A DNA stretch of 64,000 bases from Polytrichum commune (taxonomy: Eukaryota > Streptophyta > Polytrichopsida > Polytrichales > Polytrichaceae), in NCBI GenBank assembly GCA_950295325.1, contig OX485804.1:49030429-49094428 (forward strand), given 5' to 3'. Below, in pieces: positions 22,259 through 35,191 of the stretch (position 1 is its first letter; each line of letters begins with the position of its first letter). The notes beneath the pieces were generated by a model. That model did no database searches and was not told the origin of the DNA. It worked only from the letters and a program-made list of their open reading frames with translations. A program made the translations under genes and the position numbers.

Positions 22259-25200
22259 TAGTTCTATGATAGAGAAATTCCAACGTACACTTATCGAAAT
22301 GCTTCTTTTTGAGACACAATGGTTGTAACAATAACATGTATGTTGCCAACTTATGATTTGGACTTCATGATGCCATAACTAATGTTGCAACATTAAGCTT
22401 CAAAGTGAAATATTGCATCAATTTATACCACTAAACACATTGAGGTGAGCAATACAATGAAACTAAATGTGAGCATTAAAATTCTCTTGGGGCTTGCAAC
22501 TTTAATATTATGATGCATTTGAGGGATTGAATATGCTTGGGCACGTGGGGTTAACCCCAAAATAATATCCATCTAATCTTACATCTACTTATCCTCTATA
22601 CATTTCAAAACTTTGGAACGGTGAGCATGCATGGGCATTGATGCATTTGTCATCCAAAACGGTGAACTCTTGATGACAACATCTTAAGTTCATTTTAAGT
22701 GATTGGTGTGGGTTGGCTTTGGACATTGCTTTGTAAGCACATGTGCAACAAGATGGCATAGCATGGGCTCAAACTTGCTCTTTATTCCATTTCAAAATTT
22801 CAACCACTTGTGCCATGTCCAAAATAAACCTCCCTACATATGAAAAGAATACATAGAAAATAAAAATGTAAACTTACATGTAGTGTGTGCTAGATAATGG
22901 ACTCATGTATGTATACTCAACTTCATAATTAAATGTGATAAATGCCTTTACTACATACATGTGAATATATTTCTTTGTTATGTACACAATCCAGAGTCTC
23001 ACTTTCCATTGAGAAAGTTATCGAAAACATTTTCATCCCTAGGATGTAAAACATCGTAATCTAACCCTACATCATATATATATATATATAAACTACGTCA
23101 AATTCTTGGACCTTTCTTTTTTGGTTTATATTGGGGGAAAAAATACCATCCCCCTCGTGTATACTATGTACACTAATGCCTCAGACAATACCCCTTTTTA
23201 CAATCAGGTTAATTTGTACATGGTATTAAGAGTGGACGCCATGGGGCCTAATGTGGTCATTTGTCTGCATCGGATGCCTATATGTGAGTAATATGTGGTA
23301 AGGCATGTAGTCAAGATTAGACACCATAAAGGCATGTGCTACAATTAGATTGGACCATGTTGGGACTATGTGCTTAGAACATGAACACTATCCTATGTCC
23401 AATAGTGAATCACCTTATCATACATTAAGGGGTACCTCTTGAGTTATAGAAGATTAGTGGGCTCACATTCATGTCAATGGAATGTTGTTTATTTCTTGTC
23501 CTTTTCCATTTTCATAGTGAACACAAGAGGGAGGACATATGTGATCATTGTGAGAAAAGAAAAAAGTTCTTTTTGACCTCCTAACATACAACGCACATAT
23601 ACCTCTTGCATCCGAACTCCGATTTTGAGACTTGATTTGACAATTTGCATGATTCGCAATTGCTAGCTGGATGAGACAATTCATAAGTTAATCCAACGGT
23701 CAAAATTGTTTGTGGGGCTGGCAAGGAGCTAGGAAGCCCACAATAAGTGCCAAGTGATTTATACTTTAGCAAGACTTAAGTGAGACTCACGTCTTATAGT
23801 GTTGAAAGGTTGAACAAGGTGTTTGGATGTTCACCAAGTAACGCAATGTAATAGATTAGATGGTACTAGAACCAATGCCCCACCCCAAACCAACACCCTC
23901 AAAATCTTGCCCAGATAAGTACATGTTACTTTTGATTCACCACCTTCACATCATGCTCATGTGTGATTCTGAACCATCTATTAGTAAATTTTTGAAACCC
24001 CTAAAACCCCTAGCATACAAAATTCAAATAAGATACATGTTGGCGTGTTAGAACCCTTGTACTAGATTCCTATTGAAAATTATTTAGATTATTGTACTAC
24101 AATAATATAGGACATACCAATTGTCAATTCTACATTGTCTCTCTTGGGTAAAGTTTTGTGACACCTACCAAGGGGGAAGGTCAATCAAAGGAGGGGGAGG
24201 GTGAAAACACTGATTCCCTCTTGGGTGCAAGTGGACCCAAAAAAGTGCTCCGGTATACCAAAAGCATAATGTTTTTGGTCAAAGGCCTAAAAGTAGTAGC
24301 AAAGCATTTTTAAAATTGGATTTCTTTTCATGATGACCTTTGTTGTTGTGTTGAATACTCAAATGTAAAAAATCAAGTTGAGATCTTCAATACTTATCAT
24401 TAAAAGTGATGCTCAAAAGCAAATGGTTGAGTCTCGTTTTGGATGTAGATTTCATGACCTTAACTATTTTGAAGTTGGAATTTTCTTTCATATTCCTCGA
24501 ATTCATTATCTACTTTGAGGGCATCATCACACAACTTTGCGGAAAGCCATCAATTTAATGGAATTTTATTGTACTTTAAACAAATTTTAGATAGTCACTT
24601 GTTCAATGTCACCTACCACTTGAACCGCCTTCTAAAATATGTAGACTTTTCTTGGAATTTTTTTTGTCATCATAATTTTTTTGGCGATGTACATCAACAT
24701 GTTTCAAGAATATCTATGATTTTTTTCTTCACAAAATTCAAAGTTAGTGTATAGTTTTGAATCACTTTCACTGAACACTAGGCATGGATCGGGAGTTGTC
24801 CACTTTATTGTGCTTGCACCCAAGAAGAGTTTGATGATTTCTATGTTTAAATTGGGGTCAGAGACTCCTAAATTATCATGGTGACTTAAGTTGGAATGAA
24901 TAAACGTCAACCTCTACGGCGATAAGTTTTAATTATCCCCCCCCCTTTAGGTAAGTTAGAAGAGCCCAACTCCATCAATGACCCAATTCCAACACCCACT
25001 TTTTGGTTGAAAGAGACAAAATATCAATGATCGACAACCTCCATTTTTGAGGGGACCTATATATGTGACCAAGAAAGGTCAAATGAGTTTACTGACTTTG
25101 AACAATTCTAAAGATTTGGATATGCTTCAATGATTCATCAAATCTGAATGTTGTTGTGCTCAATGAATAATTGCTTCATGTAAACCAACTATTGGATAGT

Positions 25201-25498
25201 TTGTCCGGGGTTAGGTAAGGGACCGTAGTGCTCAAAGTGCCCGCGGTAGGCGTTCGTACACTGCTATGTGCAATTAGGTTGCCTTTGGGAATAGGTTGCC
25301 ACTTTACCCACGCAAATTACCAAGAATCTGTCAAAACAAAACCTTGTGACTTTGTTCATTCATCCGTATAGCAACCACAATAGACCAATGGTTACTGAAT
25401 TTTGTTACTATTGTAATAGAAGCCTTCAAAACAATGTGAAGTGTCAATTTATTAGCGTGGGACAACCTAATCGCACATATCAATGTCCCTTAGCACTA
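22259..25498. other. Intergenic repeats
   Basis: No host gene was recognised. It contains dispersed repeats: about 23590-23760 (family of 10885-11160), 23855-24090 (family of 5160-5340) and 24285-24560 (also at 38350-38720: 'gtagcaaag', 'gttgtgttg', 'gattttcatgacct', 'ttttgaagttgga', 'gaattcatta'). A coding relic near 22975-23095 matches the 21.1-kb transposon. Short TA and poly-C runs occur near 23075 and 24940. Confidence 0.45.
24285..24560. repeat. Dispersed repeat (second copy at 38350-38720)
   Basis: Shared text in the same order: 'agtagcaaag', 'aaattggattt', 'catgatg', 'tgttgttgtgtt', 'tactcaaat', 'gatttcatgacct', 'attttgaagttgga', 'tttcatattcct' and 'gaattcattat'. Diverged; family unknown. 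Confidence 0.65.
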
Positions 25499-25730
25499 CA
25501 CTAAATATGATATTCAATGTGACTTACTATTTGGAATTACGCAATGCTATATCTATAAACTGTATATCTCATGTTTTGCCAACAAATACCAGAGTGGTTG
25601 TTTGGACATTATAGAACATTGACAACTTCACTTGATAAAAAATAATTTCAATAATAAAAAGATATACAGTAGCACCGTGGAAATCCAAATAGTAAGTCAC
25701 ACTAAATATCATATTTAGTGCACTAACATA
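25499..25730. mobile_element. MITE, family of 18508-18729
   Basis: A 232-bp element starting CACTAAATATGATATTCAATG after TA (25497-25498) and ending '...agtcacactaaatatcatatttagtg'. The right flanking dinucleotide is CA rather than TA. Interior text ('tactatttggaattacgcaatgctatat', split by family-typical changes) matches 57929-58135. Confidence 0.75.
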
Positions 25731-25959
25731 TGAATCCTCGACAGTCGTCCTGCGCTGTTAATCTACGACTATAATAGATTTGCATATTTTCCAGTGACAT
25801 AGGACCATTTTTCCAGTGATGCAAGTCAATTACACATGAGGCATATGCTTGTAGTGTAAAAGTACTAGAACGAAATCCGTCTCTCCTGTACAAAAGTAGC
25901 CCTTCACGCTTCCCAACACCTGGATTTTCCTTGTAACCTGATCGAGATTCCCTGCACAT
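25723..25959 (-). other. Short unrecognised reading frame with acceptor-like start
   Basis: A minus-strand frame of 78 codons. A good acceptor, 'ttttatgtgcag', precedes GAATCTCGATCAGG at about 25952, after which it reads GYKENPGVGKREGLLLYRRD and ends RGFIC at a stop. Composition is protein-like, but its end overlaps the MITE end at 25730 and no partner exon or family was recognised. It could be an exon of a decayed gene or chance. Confidence 0.2.
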
Positions 25960-28900
25960 AAAAAGCTATCACAAATTCCCTTGTTAAGTTCATCAATGTG
26001 GGTCACCGTTTGTGGCTACGGTTTTGCGGCCGACAAGACAAAGCCGGTTCAAGCGTTCGACCCCAACTTGCGCCCGCTTTTACTTTTCCTCCCATTTTCA
26101 CCTTGACTTCTTCTCAAGCTGATCCACTCAAAGCGCAAAAATTAACGGCACCGGCAGTCACGAGGTTTACTCATCAGCTCCTCTAGATCCACAGATTCTG
26201 TGTCTTTACGGTTGATGAAATATAGAGGGATTCGAGTACATGCTTGTTGGAAACAGAAAAAAAAACATACGAAAACACATCGAACGTACGTATTTGGTTC
26301 CATTTTCGTGTTCTCCAGCTTCTACTGATTAGATTTACACAATGAAACTCGTGTCGTGTTGTGTTAGCAGATCTGCAACGGAACATTGGTGAAAACCTGG
26401 ATTGAAATCGGACCTCCCCTACTTCAGTTATGGTTATCGGAAGTGCGTGTTAGTTGATTTCGTAACTGGATATACATACAAATAGATCCTCCCCTGTTGT
26501 GTTCACTGTGGAGTGATGAGTGTAGTTATCAATATTTGGAAACGTAGTTCAATCTTTTTTAAATAAACATGTGTCTTTACGATGCTCGCTCTTTGATCCT
26601 CACCGAAACCACATACCAATCAAATCTAGGAGCCCGATTCAGAAAACGAGCCACTGAAGACCCATCCACCTCACCTCGGAAACGACAGTGGAATGTTGGA
26701 GCAAAGCATACCTGTGCATCGGAAACAAAAAATACACAAAAAAATAAAAATAAAAATCTGAAGTTGGGTTTCCTGAGTGTTGTTCTGCTTGATGAATGAG
26801 GAGAGCTGACAGCTAGTTACAGATGAGCCGGTTGAGGTTTGAGAAATAACCGGTTGAAGTTGAAGATGTCTAGGGAAATTACCGATCGTTTTAGAGGAAT
26901 CTATGGAATTATATACCTCAAAGTAATTACGAAAACCCAAAAGATCACAACATGTAACTGGTCGGACTTTGGAAACACTCAGATTTTGACCAATTATGCC
27001 CAGAAACCTTCCCAGACACCGGTTCGGCTAACTTTCGGAAAATGTTTGACTTGACAACGCACTGCTCTCAAAGTTTTGGTGTGCTGCATCCATTTACAAG
27101 TCATAGAAGCCACAAATCTCGAGACTGCATCGTCAATATAAGCTTACGTAGATGAGTATTCATGCTGTGTGGGGTTGGGAATCGATCTACGATTGTTCCA
27201 CTGTTTAGTCTTGGGTGCGTTAGGGTTTCTACAGTGCTTAGGTTGAGCACTAGAGTGTTGTCAAAGAAAAATCGCATGCCATTCATGCACACATGCACGG
27301 TATGGTGTAATTCTGTACGGGATTTAAAAATGAAAATAAAAAAGAAGAAGAGGGGAAGATATGGCTATCAAACATAACTCTAGATAAATCTAGAGCTCCC
27401 TTCCCCTGGTCATGGGGTTCTAGCAATCAAGAGAGACTTGTGAGATGAGATTCCCGACAGTGACCGGCTACGTTAATTGTTTGAAAAATAGATTTATTAA
27501 TCTAAAAGTACCTGGACCTTATCATGCAAAATTATATGATTTGTTGGATCTATTGTTTTTGGAAAGGTGCAACATATGCCTCTTATTTATAATGTTATGT
27601 TCCTTCTGAATAAATAAGATATCGTTTCATGGGTCAACTCCCGTTGCCAACAATAGCTATACATATGTTTTCAAATGTGAGTCATCTTAAGAATTTGCGC
27701 TCAGGCCTTCATAGTATCTTGGTATAGCCATCCATCTTGGAGGAAGGGTCACTAGTTTCAGAAAAACTAGACCCTACAAGTGGAGAGCTGATTCATTCCA
27801 ATTGGATCCCATTACATTGATTCAAGGTCTTTGGACATGTCATTTTCAAAGTATTTCTTTTGAAATTCATATTCAAGTAAATTTGGACGTGATTATGAAA
27901 TCTATGTTGTTTGTTGAGAAGCCGTTTGTAAACAATATAAATAGACAAAAAGAACCACTACCAGACTCTACAAATAGATTCAACAAAAGTTATGCAAAAG
28001 TTGTTATTTTAGCCTTGACACAAAAACTTGAGTTTTGATTCAAGTCTCACGTGTCCTTTGCATGTATAGCCATCGTTGAGAATTGGTTCCATTATCAGCA
28101 GTCGATTTCACAACCTCCTTTCTCAACAATTGAAAAGGTGTGGATCAAGACCTACATTTTAAAAGTATGGTGTCATGGTATTGATGTCAAAATGAAGATG
28201 TTTTGTTGAAGCATGAGGAATTGAATCATTGAACCAAGTAAACTTAATACATGCTTACTTTGTTTAAAAAGTATACACATGCTCATGCTGCAATTGCTAG
28301 GGAACTTTTTCATGCTAATGATTAACAAGAGTGAGCAAATGCATGCTTGATGCCAATCATGAGAGAATGATTGAAGACCTATGAAAGTCAATTGGAATGC
28401 ATCGGACACAATGTAAACACATGCACGAAAAATTCTAGGTATCCCATGGGCCTCCCATGATGGGTATTTAACAAACATAGAATCTTTGATTTCAAAAATA
28501 TTGGTAGATTTTTGATATCTAGGGTTTTCTTTTGAATTTCCCAATCCCACACAATAATGGTTTGTAAGAAAAAAGAATAGACTACTTTGAGCTCTTAATA
28601 ATTGACGAATTTTTTTTTGTTTTTGTTTTGGATCGATGATTGAATAGTAGGAGGGGCTCCTACGTGGTACCACAAAACCATTAAGTCTTGAAGCCTTAGG
28701 AGAGGTAAAGCAGTTTCTAAGATGTGTTTTATATTCATGTTTCAAGGGTTTCTTGATATTTATCGTAAGAGAAAAAGAAAAAAAGTGCAAGACACCATCA
28801 ACACAATCACATCCATAGAGTAAAAAATTATGCTTTTGATCCACCCATAATAATTTAAGGATTTGTTTTTGAAATTTCGTCATGATCACACGTCCCACTG

Positions 28901-30404
28901 TTTTAATGAAAAGCTTGAAACCATCGGCTGAAATTTCAAAGAGTATAGATTGGTTGCAAGAATGATGGAATCTTGAGGTCATTGAACTATCGAATTGTCT
29001 CTTGATATGTGATCGCTTCACTTCATGATTATGAGGTTATATAGAAGACAACTAGAATGGCTGTCGTAGATGGTGCTGGTAGAACTGGAAAGAAACAAGA
29101 AAATGACATAAAGAGTAACAAAAGAGCCTTCTTAAAAACTTGCTGGGCTCTAAACTGCTACAAATGGAATAATATCATTGGTTGACCTCTTTGTTTCTTC
29201 TTCTTTAATATGAAAATTGCTATGCTGCTTATTTTTACATATCTAGTCCTCAAATGTACAGTGCATGCAGGAGAATCTGTTTCGAGCTTGTCAATAACAT
29301 TAATCACAATTCACCCATTGAGTGTTAATCACATCATGAACAAGCTGCTTTACGTATAATATAATATTGGGATAATCGAAACACCAATAAACGAAATCAG
29401 CTGACAATTCTGCACCGAAACGTTCCACATGAATGACCAAGAGCACAATCCCAAATAGAAAGAAAAAGCAATGCTAATAAGCGATGTCCAATGCAGATCA
29501 AGTCATAATTAACTCAAACACGAAATCATTGCAAAGTCTCGCGAATTAATCAACAACGTCCTGACAAACACCGAGTGCAAGCCTTCGCCCCTCCTTGAAT
29601 CACTGAATCATTAGGCCTGTGAACTGATGATATTGGGAAACTAAAATCAGATATTGTGCACAGGTTTTGAACAGAAAACTTCCGCACCGAAGAACAAATC
29701 ACAGGAACCAGAAATTGGATCAACATCGCATCACATCCGACCTGGTGCATCATCAACCTGGTGCATCATCCACCTGGCTCATAATCCCACATCGGAATTT
29801 ATTTTCACCTCGAGAGTTAACCAATTTTAACCATTACGGAGATGACCTGAAATGAAATGCGCGTGATTCGATCTTGATTGCTGGTGAGCGGTGGGGCCCC
29901 TATCACTTGCTGGCGGTGGCATTACAAAATCTGGGCAATTTGCATTTGGTTGCAACAGGACGGAGCCGCAAGACTGCTTCTTCTTCATCCTTTATGGTAA
30001 TTGTCCATGAATCCAGTTGCAGAGGAAGCGGTGGCAGTTCGCGCGGGCCCAGTAGCTGCTGCTCTTCCTCCGTCCTGTCTCGAAGGGCGTGCAAGCAGGG
30101 GCCATAAAGAATAAAGGGCCGGGCGACGACTGATTCCAGCCGTTGTGACACTGATTATTATGAAATTAGAATTTTAGTATTGAGCATATATTTGGTTGTC
30201 AGACTGCTGCAGCAGCTGCCATTATCATCATCATCACTTCAGGGAGGGCACCGACGCGAACGCACGCACTGGATTGCAAGCCGGTTGCCTACTGTAGTCT
30301 TAGATCAGAGTCTCAAAAATACTAGCTTAGCTTAGCTTAGCTTGGCTCTGCAGCACTGGGAGCTGAGGAAATTCAAACAAGGTAGGCTCTTCGTAAGTTG
30401 GGCA
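25960..30404. other. Intergenic DNA and upstream region of the thaumatin-like gene
   Basis: No supportable gene. Two coherent-looking plus-strand stretches (about 27790-28040 and 28030-28200) may be transposon debris. The 283-codon minus frame at 28173-29021 lacks domain signals. Short tandem 'cctggtgcatcatc' copies lie at 29741-29775. The last few hundred bases should hold the promoter of the thaumatin-like gene, including an 'agctt' run at about 30324-30343. Confidence 0.4.
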
Positions 30405-33400
30405 ATGGCTATGGCCGCGCCTCCGGCTTACGCTGGAGTGCTGCTGCCGCTGCTGCTCTTCCTGGCACTCAATGCAGGTCGGTGACTCACCACTTTGGTA
30501 GCTCTCGATCACTCGATGGGTTATTGTTATGGGTTATGGGTTCTGGGGATCGGTGGTGGGCGTGTAAGTTGATGAGTCTCTGCGGAATCTGGAGCTGGGT
30601 TTGGCGTTCTTCTACTCTGTTGTTTTGGCAGTGTTCTCATTGTACACTGATGAGTTTCTGTGGCACTTTTGCACTGGTTGTGGTTGTGGTGGTGGATTGG
30701 CGATGGGTTTAGGGAATCGGTGGTAGTCCAGGTAAGTTTATGAGCTTCTGTGGGAACTGATATTGGAATTTGCAACATGGGTTGCTCTTCACCTCTGTTT
30801 CAGCAATGCTCTCACTGATCACATGCCGCGTTTTGCACCGATTTTGGTGATAGGTTGGCGATGGGTTTTACGTCAGTTTATGAGATTCTGTGAAATTTGG
30901 AACTGGGATTGGCGCTCTTCGACTTTGTTGTTTTGGCAGTGCTCACACCGTCCACACGCTGCCTGTTGCACTGATTGTAGTGATGGGTTGGCGATGGGTT
31001 TTGGAAATCGGTGGCGGTGTGTTGCAATCTGGCACTGGGTTTGCTCTTCACGCCTATTTGATCGGCAATGCTCGCACTGTCCCGCATGCTGCAGTTTGCA
31101 CTGGTTGTGGTGATAAGTAGGCGATGGGTCTCGGGTGTCGGTGGCGGCCTGTAAGTTAAAGGGATTCTGTGGAATTTGAACTGGGGGTAGGGGCCTGTAA
31201 GTTTATGGTGTAGGTTATGGTTTGGTCTTCACCTCTGTTCAATGCTCTCATTGTCCTCATGCCGCATTAATTTGCACTGGTTTTGGTTGTGATGATGATC
31301 ATGGGTTGGCGATGGGTTTTGGGTATCGGTGGTGGTCTGTAAGTTTACGAGTTTCTGTGGTTACTGATGATGAAATTTGGAACCCGGATGGGTTCGCTCG
31401 TCACCTGTTTTAGCAATGCTCACAATACCACTTGCCACACTTTGTACTGGTTGTGGTGATGGGTTCGTAGACTGTTTTGGAGTGTTCTAGATTTGACTTG
31501 CAAGTTGCGCTAGACGAGGCCTAGACGAGTTGTGGGATTGCTCAGGAAAGCAATGGCGTAGCTGTCGAGTGATTGATTGATTGAGGGAGGCTGTTGCGGA
31601 ATGGAGAAGAAGAAGCATGGGACAGAGTGCTGACAGGTTTTGATGGCAGGTGGTGCGAGTGGGACATCGTTCAACTTCGCGAACTCATGCAACTTCACCG
31701 TATGGGTGGGAGTGCAGCCCAACGGCGGGATTCCGCTGCTAGTAGGTGGTGGCTTCACGTTGGCCTCCGGAGCTACCAATGCGGTGAGTGCGCCGGTCGC
31801 ATGGGGAGGCCGTTTCTGGGGCCGCACAGGTAATAAAGGAGCTGCCTACTCGCTCACTCACTCAACTCCTCAGTGGAAATCTGGATTTTGTTCGTAGGAA
31901 CGTTGGGTTTGTGAGGATTTTCGGCGTCTGTCTGGATCCTACTTTGGTGCCATTAGCTACAAACACATTAGTGCAATTCTGGAAGCCAGAGAGGGATTTG
32001 TGTCAATGTTGAGTTTGTGAGAACTTTCGGTGTCTGTCTCGGTTCTAACTTGTTGCCATACCCTACTCACTTCACAGTGGCATTCTGCCAGCTGGAGAGG
32101 GATTTGCGGTTGTGTGGTTTTGTGAGGAATTTCTGTGTCTGCATCGATCCTAACTTGGTGTCATTTGCTACTCACTTATTAGTGGAATTCTGGCAGCCAT
32201 GGAGGAATTTGTGTTGATGCTGAGTTTGTAAGGAAGTTCGGTGTCTGTCTTGAGCCTAACTTGTTGCCATCTGCTACTCATCGGTTACTGGAATTCTGGC
32301 AGCCAGAGAATATTTTGTAGTAACGTTGGGTTTTAAAGGAAATTTGGTGTCTGCGTTGACCGTAACTTATTAGTGAAATGCTGGGAGCCGGAGATGGGTT
32401 TGCGCTTTTGTAAGGAGTTTCGGTGTCTGCCTCGATCCTAACTTGTCTACTATTATCTGCGTGGATTGTAGGGTGCAAATTCGATAGCACCGGGAAAGGC
32501 ACGTGCCAGACAGGGGATTGCGGGGGCGTGCTCAAGTGTGCAGGAGCAGGCGGCAATCCCCCCGCGTCCTTGGCCGAGTTCACCCTCAACGGCGCCAATG
32601 GCGACGATTTCTACGACATCAGTCTGGTAGATGGATACAACCTGCCGCTCCAAATCAAGCCCACCGGCGGCAACGGCACCTGCGGCTCTCCGGGTTGCAC
32701 CAGCAACCTCAACAACAATTGCCCCACCGCTCTCCAGGTACGATACCATTCTTCACCATCTCGAAATTGTGCATTCTACACAGGAGGGCTTGCCATCCTG
32801 AAATGGGGACCAACAGGTAACAAATGTATGTCTCTTCTTCTTGGATTTAAGCATTTCAAGTGGGTCACCGTCGAATGAGCTCCTTCGAATTCGGCGGTGA
32901 CCGATGTCAAGATGGCCACCCCGACCAAAACAAGAAGAGAAAACTCATTTCATGCCCATGGGTCACCATTTCGAGTTGGCAAGCAAGCCCTCCTGTAGCT
33001 CTCATAGTCGCCGATTGTGGTGACGTTTTTCGACTCGATTTCCTGACAATGTGAGCAGGTAACAAATATTTATGTTATTTTTTTCACTCGGTTTCGGCTA
33101 CATGAAACCTCCTGTATCTATATTGCCATTCTTCGCCGGCATTCTTCGGCTAGATTGTGCATTCTACAGGAATTCAAACAGGAGAGCTCGCCAACTCGTA
33201 GGGGACCTGTATGTCTCTTCTTGTAGTTTTTGACCATTTGTAATTTGATCAACATTAAGTGAGCCACTTATAATTCGGGGGTGACCATCTTGACCAAAAA
33301 CAAGAAGAGACAAACCATATCATATCCGTGGGTTACCATTTAGAGTTGGCAAGCAAAGCCCATTATTCGCCGATTATGGTGACGGGGTTCGTAGAGTATT

Positions 33401-33693
33401 GGTGTTTCAACTCGATTTCTTGACAATCTGGTTTGTGTGCGCCATCAATTCAGGTGCAAAGCGCAGGTGTGGTGATCGCATGCAAGAGCGCATGCGATGC
33501 GTTCAACACGCCTCAATATTGCTGCACGGGCGCCTACGGATCCCCATCCACGTGCCCTCCGACGACATACTCCAAAACGTTCAAAGCGGCCTGCCCCACG
33601 GCTTACAGCTACGCCTACGACGACGCCACCAGCACCTTCACTTGCGCTGGCGCCACCTCCTACACGATCGTCTTCTGCCCCACCGGTATCTGA
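30405..33693 (+). CDS. Thaumatin-like protein (PR-5 family), secreted
   Basis: Four exons: 30405-30477, 31650-31829, 32472-32737 and 33454-33693 (252 residues). All splice phases agree (1, 1, 0). Exon 1 is a signal peptide ([20 protein letters not shown] then ALNA). The mature part carries all 16 cysteines of large thaumatin-like proteins: one in exon 2, seven in exon 3 and eight in exon 4. Family landmarks are [28 protein letters not shown] and [13 protein letters not shown]. The acidic-cleft residues of the REDDD set (R in WGR, E in AEFTL, D in DFYD and DGYN, D in YDDA) are present. The family acts in the apoplast or wall, with antifungal or glucan-binding roles. Exons are GC-rich against AT-rich introns. 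Exon 4 can read through to the stop at 33691 or splice at 33686 to an exon at 35192-35373 (separate entry). Confidence 0.93.
30520..31460 (+). repeat. Degenerate tandem repeat filling thaumatin-like intron 1
   Basis: At least five units of 130-190 bp. The word 'ggcgatggg' recurs at about 30699, 30857, 30990, 31120 and 31308, each followed by 'aatcggtgg', 'gtaagttta(t/c)gag', 'ttctgtgg', 'ctcttc' and 'gcaatgctc'. The words 'gtaagtt' and 'ttttggcag' recur in several units, so the array contains several decoy splice sites. Confidence 0.75.
31880..32440 (+). repeat. 105-bp tandem repeat filling thaumatin-like intron 2
   Basis: Six markers 'tgtctg', spaced close to 105 bp (about 31926, 32031, 32136, 32241, 32348; the last at 32424), each followed by 'atcctaacttg'-like text and 'ggaattctggcagcc'. 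The array is unrelated to the one in intron 1. Exon 3 begins about 30 bp after it. Confidence 0.8.
32765..33430 (+). repeat. Two-copy tandem duplication filling thaumatin-like intron 3
   Basis: Copy 1 is at about 32765-33055 and copy 2 at about 33150-33430. Shared text in order: 'gtgcattctaca', 'caggag', 'atgtctcttcttg', 'ttcgg(c/g)ggtgacc', 'caagaagaga', 'gggt(c/t)accattt', 'gagttggcaagcaa', 'cgccgatt' and 'actcgatttc(c/t)tgacaat'. Copy 2 ends about 25 bp before the exon 4 acceptor. Confidence 0.8.
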
Positions 33694-33959
33694 ATGAACA
33701 CTTGCGCCTACGTTTTGGGTAGATGGGTGGATGGATCGCTCATTTGATTGATTGTTGAAGAGATAAGTAGGTCGCGGCTTCGTCATCATAACCGTCGAGC
33801 TTGTATGTAACCTCACATGCATCGATCGCCAGCAAGAAAAGAGAGTAGTAGAGATCAACGTAGATTCAGGGTTCCGCATAAACGATTCTTTTGACATTCT
33901 TCTGATGGGGCAGTGGCCTCTGTCATTGAACACTGAACATTGAATTGGTGTAATGTTCA

Positions 33960-34960
33960 TAGGATTAACCGAAATTTCTTGCCTCTAGTTAGCAACCGAG
34001 CAATATGATGCGTAAAGCTCCCGTGGATAGGTGGTTCAGCGTAAGCGAATTAATGTGACAAGATGTGATTTTTTTTGAGTTGTTGCATCACGTACTTACC
34101 TATTGAACAATTAAGTTTGAACTGGTGCGCATTTGTTTTAAGAGTAAGAGTAACTGAAATTGCTTGGGTGAAGCTTACACTTCCCACTGCTGAAGAATGC
34201 CTTCGGCTAGCAACCGCGCAATATGATGCGCGAAGCTCCAGTGGAAGGGTGATTGAACGAAGGCGAAGCCGTGGAGCAAGATGTGCTTGCACAATTCTGT
34301 GAGGTTCTGAGTTTTTGCATAGAAAATTGGAACAGGTAGAACTGGTTGAAATTGGTGTACATTTGTTCATAAGCGTAACCGAAGTTCGGTGGGTGCTTTT
34401 TTCTTTTTCTTTTTAAAACAAAATAATGAATTACGGTTAGTAACCGCGCGATATGGTGCGTGCAGCTCCAGTGCGTCGGTAATTGAACTCAGGTGAAGCA
34501 ATAGAGCCAAATGTGCTTGCACAAGTCTGAGATGTTGCATCGCATACCTATTGGACAGTTAGAAATTGAATTGGTGGACATTTCTTCATAAGAGTAACCG
34601 AGAATTCTTGGGTGAAGCGTACGTTTCCCAGTGCTGAAGAATGCTTCTGTTAGCAACCGCGCAAGATGATGGGTGAACCTCCAGTGCATAGATACTTAAA
34701 TGTAGGCGAATTCATGGACCAAGATGTGCTTGCACAATTATGAGAGATTCTGAGTTATTAATTCACATATTGAACAGGTAGGGTTGAATTTGTGTACATT
34801 TTGTTCATAAGAGTAAATGAAATTTCTGGAGCGACGCTCACATTTCCCAGTGTTGAAGAATTGTTCCGCTAGCAGTCGCAAAGCTCCAGCGGGTAGGTAC
34901 TTGAACGAAGCCGAACTAATGGAGCAAGATGTGCTTGCACAATTCTGATAGAGAGATTCT
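33960..34960 (+). repeat. 220-bp tandem array, five copies, downstream of thaumatin-like exon 4
   Basis: The marker 'tagcaaccg(c/a)gcaa(t/g)atgatg' recurs at about 33991, 34209, 34439, 34652 and 34871 (spacing 213-230 bp). Each unit also has 'aagctcc(a/c)gtg', 'gaagcgaa', 'agatgtgcttgcacaa' and 'acatttgttcataag'. Copies are well diverged. If the optional exon at 35192 is used, this array is intronic. Confidence 0.85.
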
Positions 34961-35191
34961 ATGTCCCTGCATCATCAGTGGTTGTACATTGCATTTCGCA
35001 TCGTATGTGCATTCCATTTTGTAGCTCAGTTGACTCTTGAGCTTGAAATGCTTGTGCAACAATAGGAGGTGTGCACCTACAGAAGTGATGATGATGAATC
35101 ACTGCATGGGGTTAAGATAAGGTTACATTCGGCAGGTTGATGATCACTTTGTGAACATTGTTGTTGTGGAATGTGTGTTTGGAAATCACAG

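Noticed and set aside
27790-28200. Plus-strand frames reading LDPITLIQGLWTCHF and later ENWFHYQQSISQPPF
   Set aside because: They look somewhat protein-like and might be debris of a LINE first protein, but I could not match a family and the frames are interrupted, so no feature was called.
28173-29021. Long minus-strand frame of 283 codons
   Set aside because: It is the longest unassigned frame, but it is rich in Phe, Ser, Lys and Ile as AT-rich DNA would give. It shows no domain, repeat or splice context and has no recognised relative. Treated as chance unless transcripts show otherwise.
29903-31087. Several short minus-strand frames upstream of and within the thaumatin-like gene
   Set aside because: They are antisense shadows of GC-richer leader and repeat sequence; the signal peptide and splice-consistent exons are on the plus strand.
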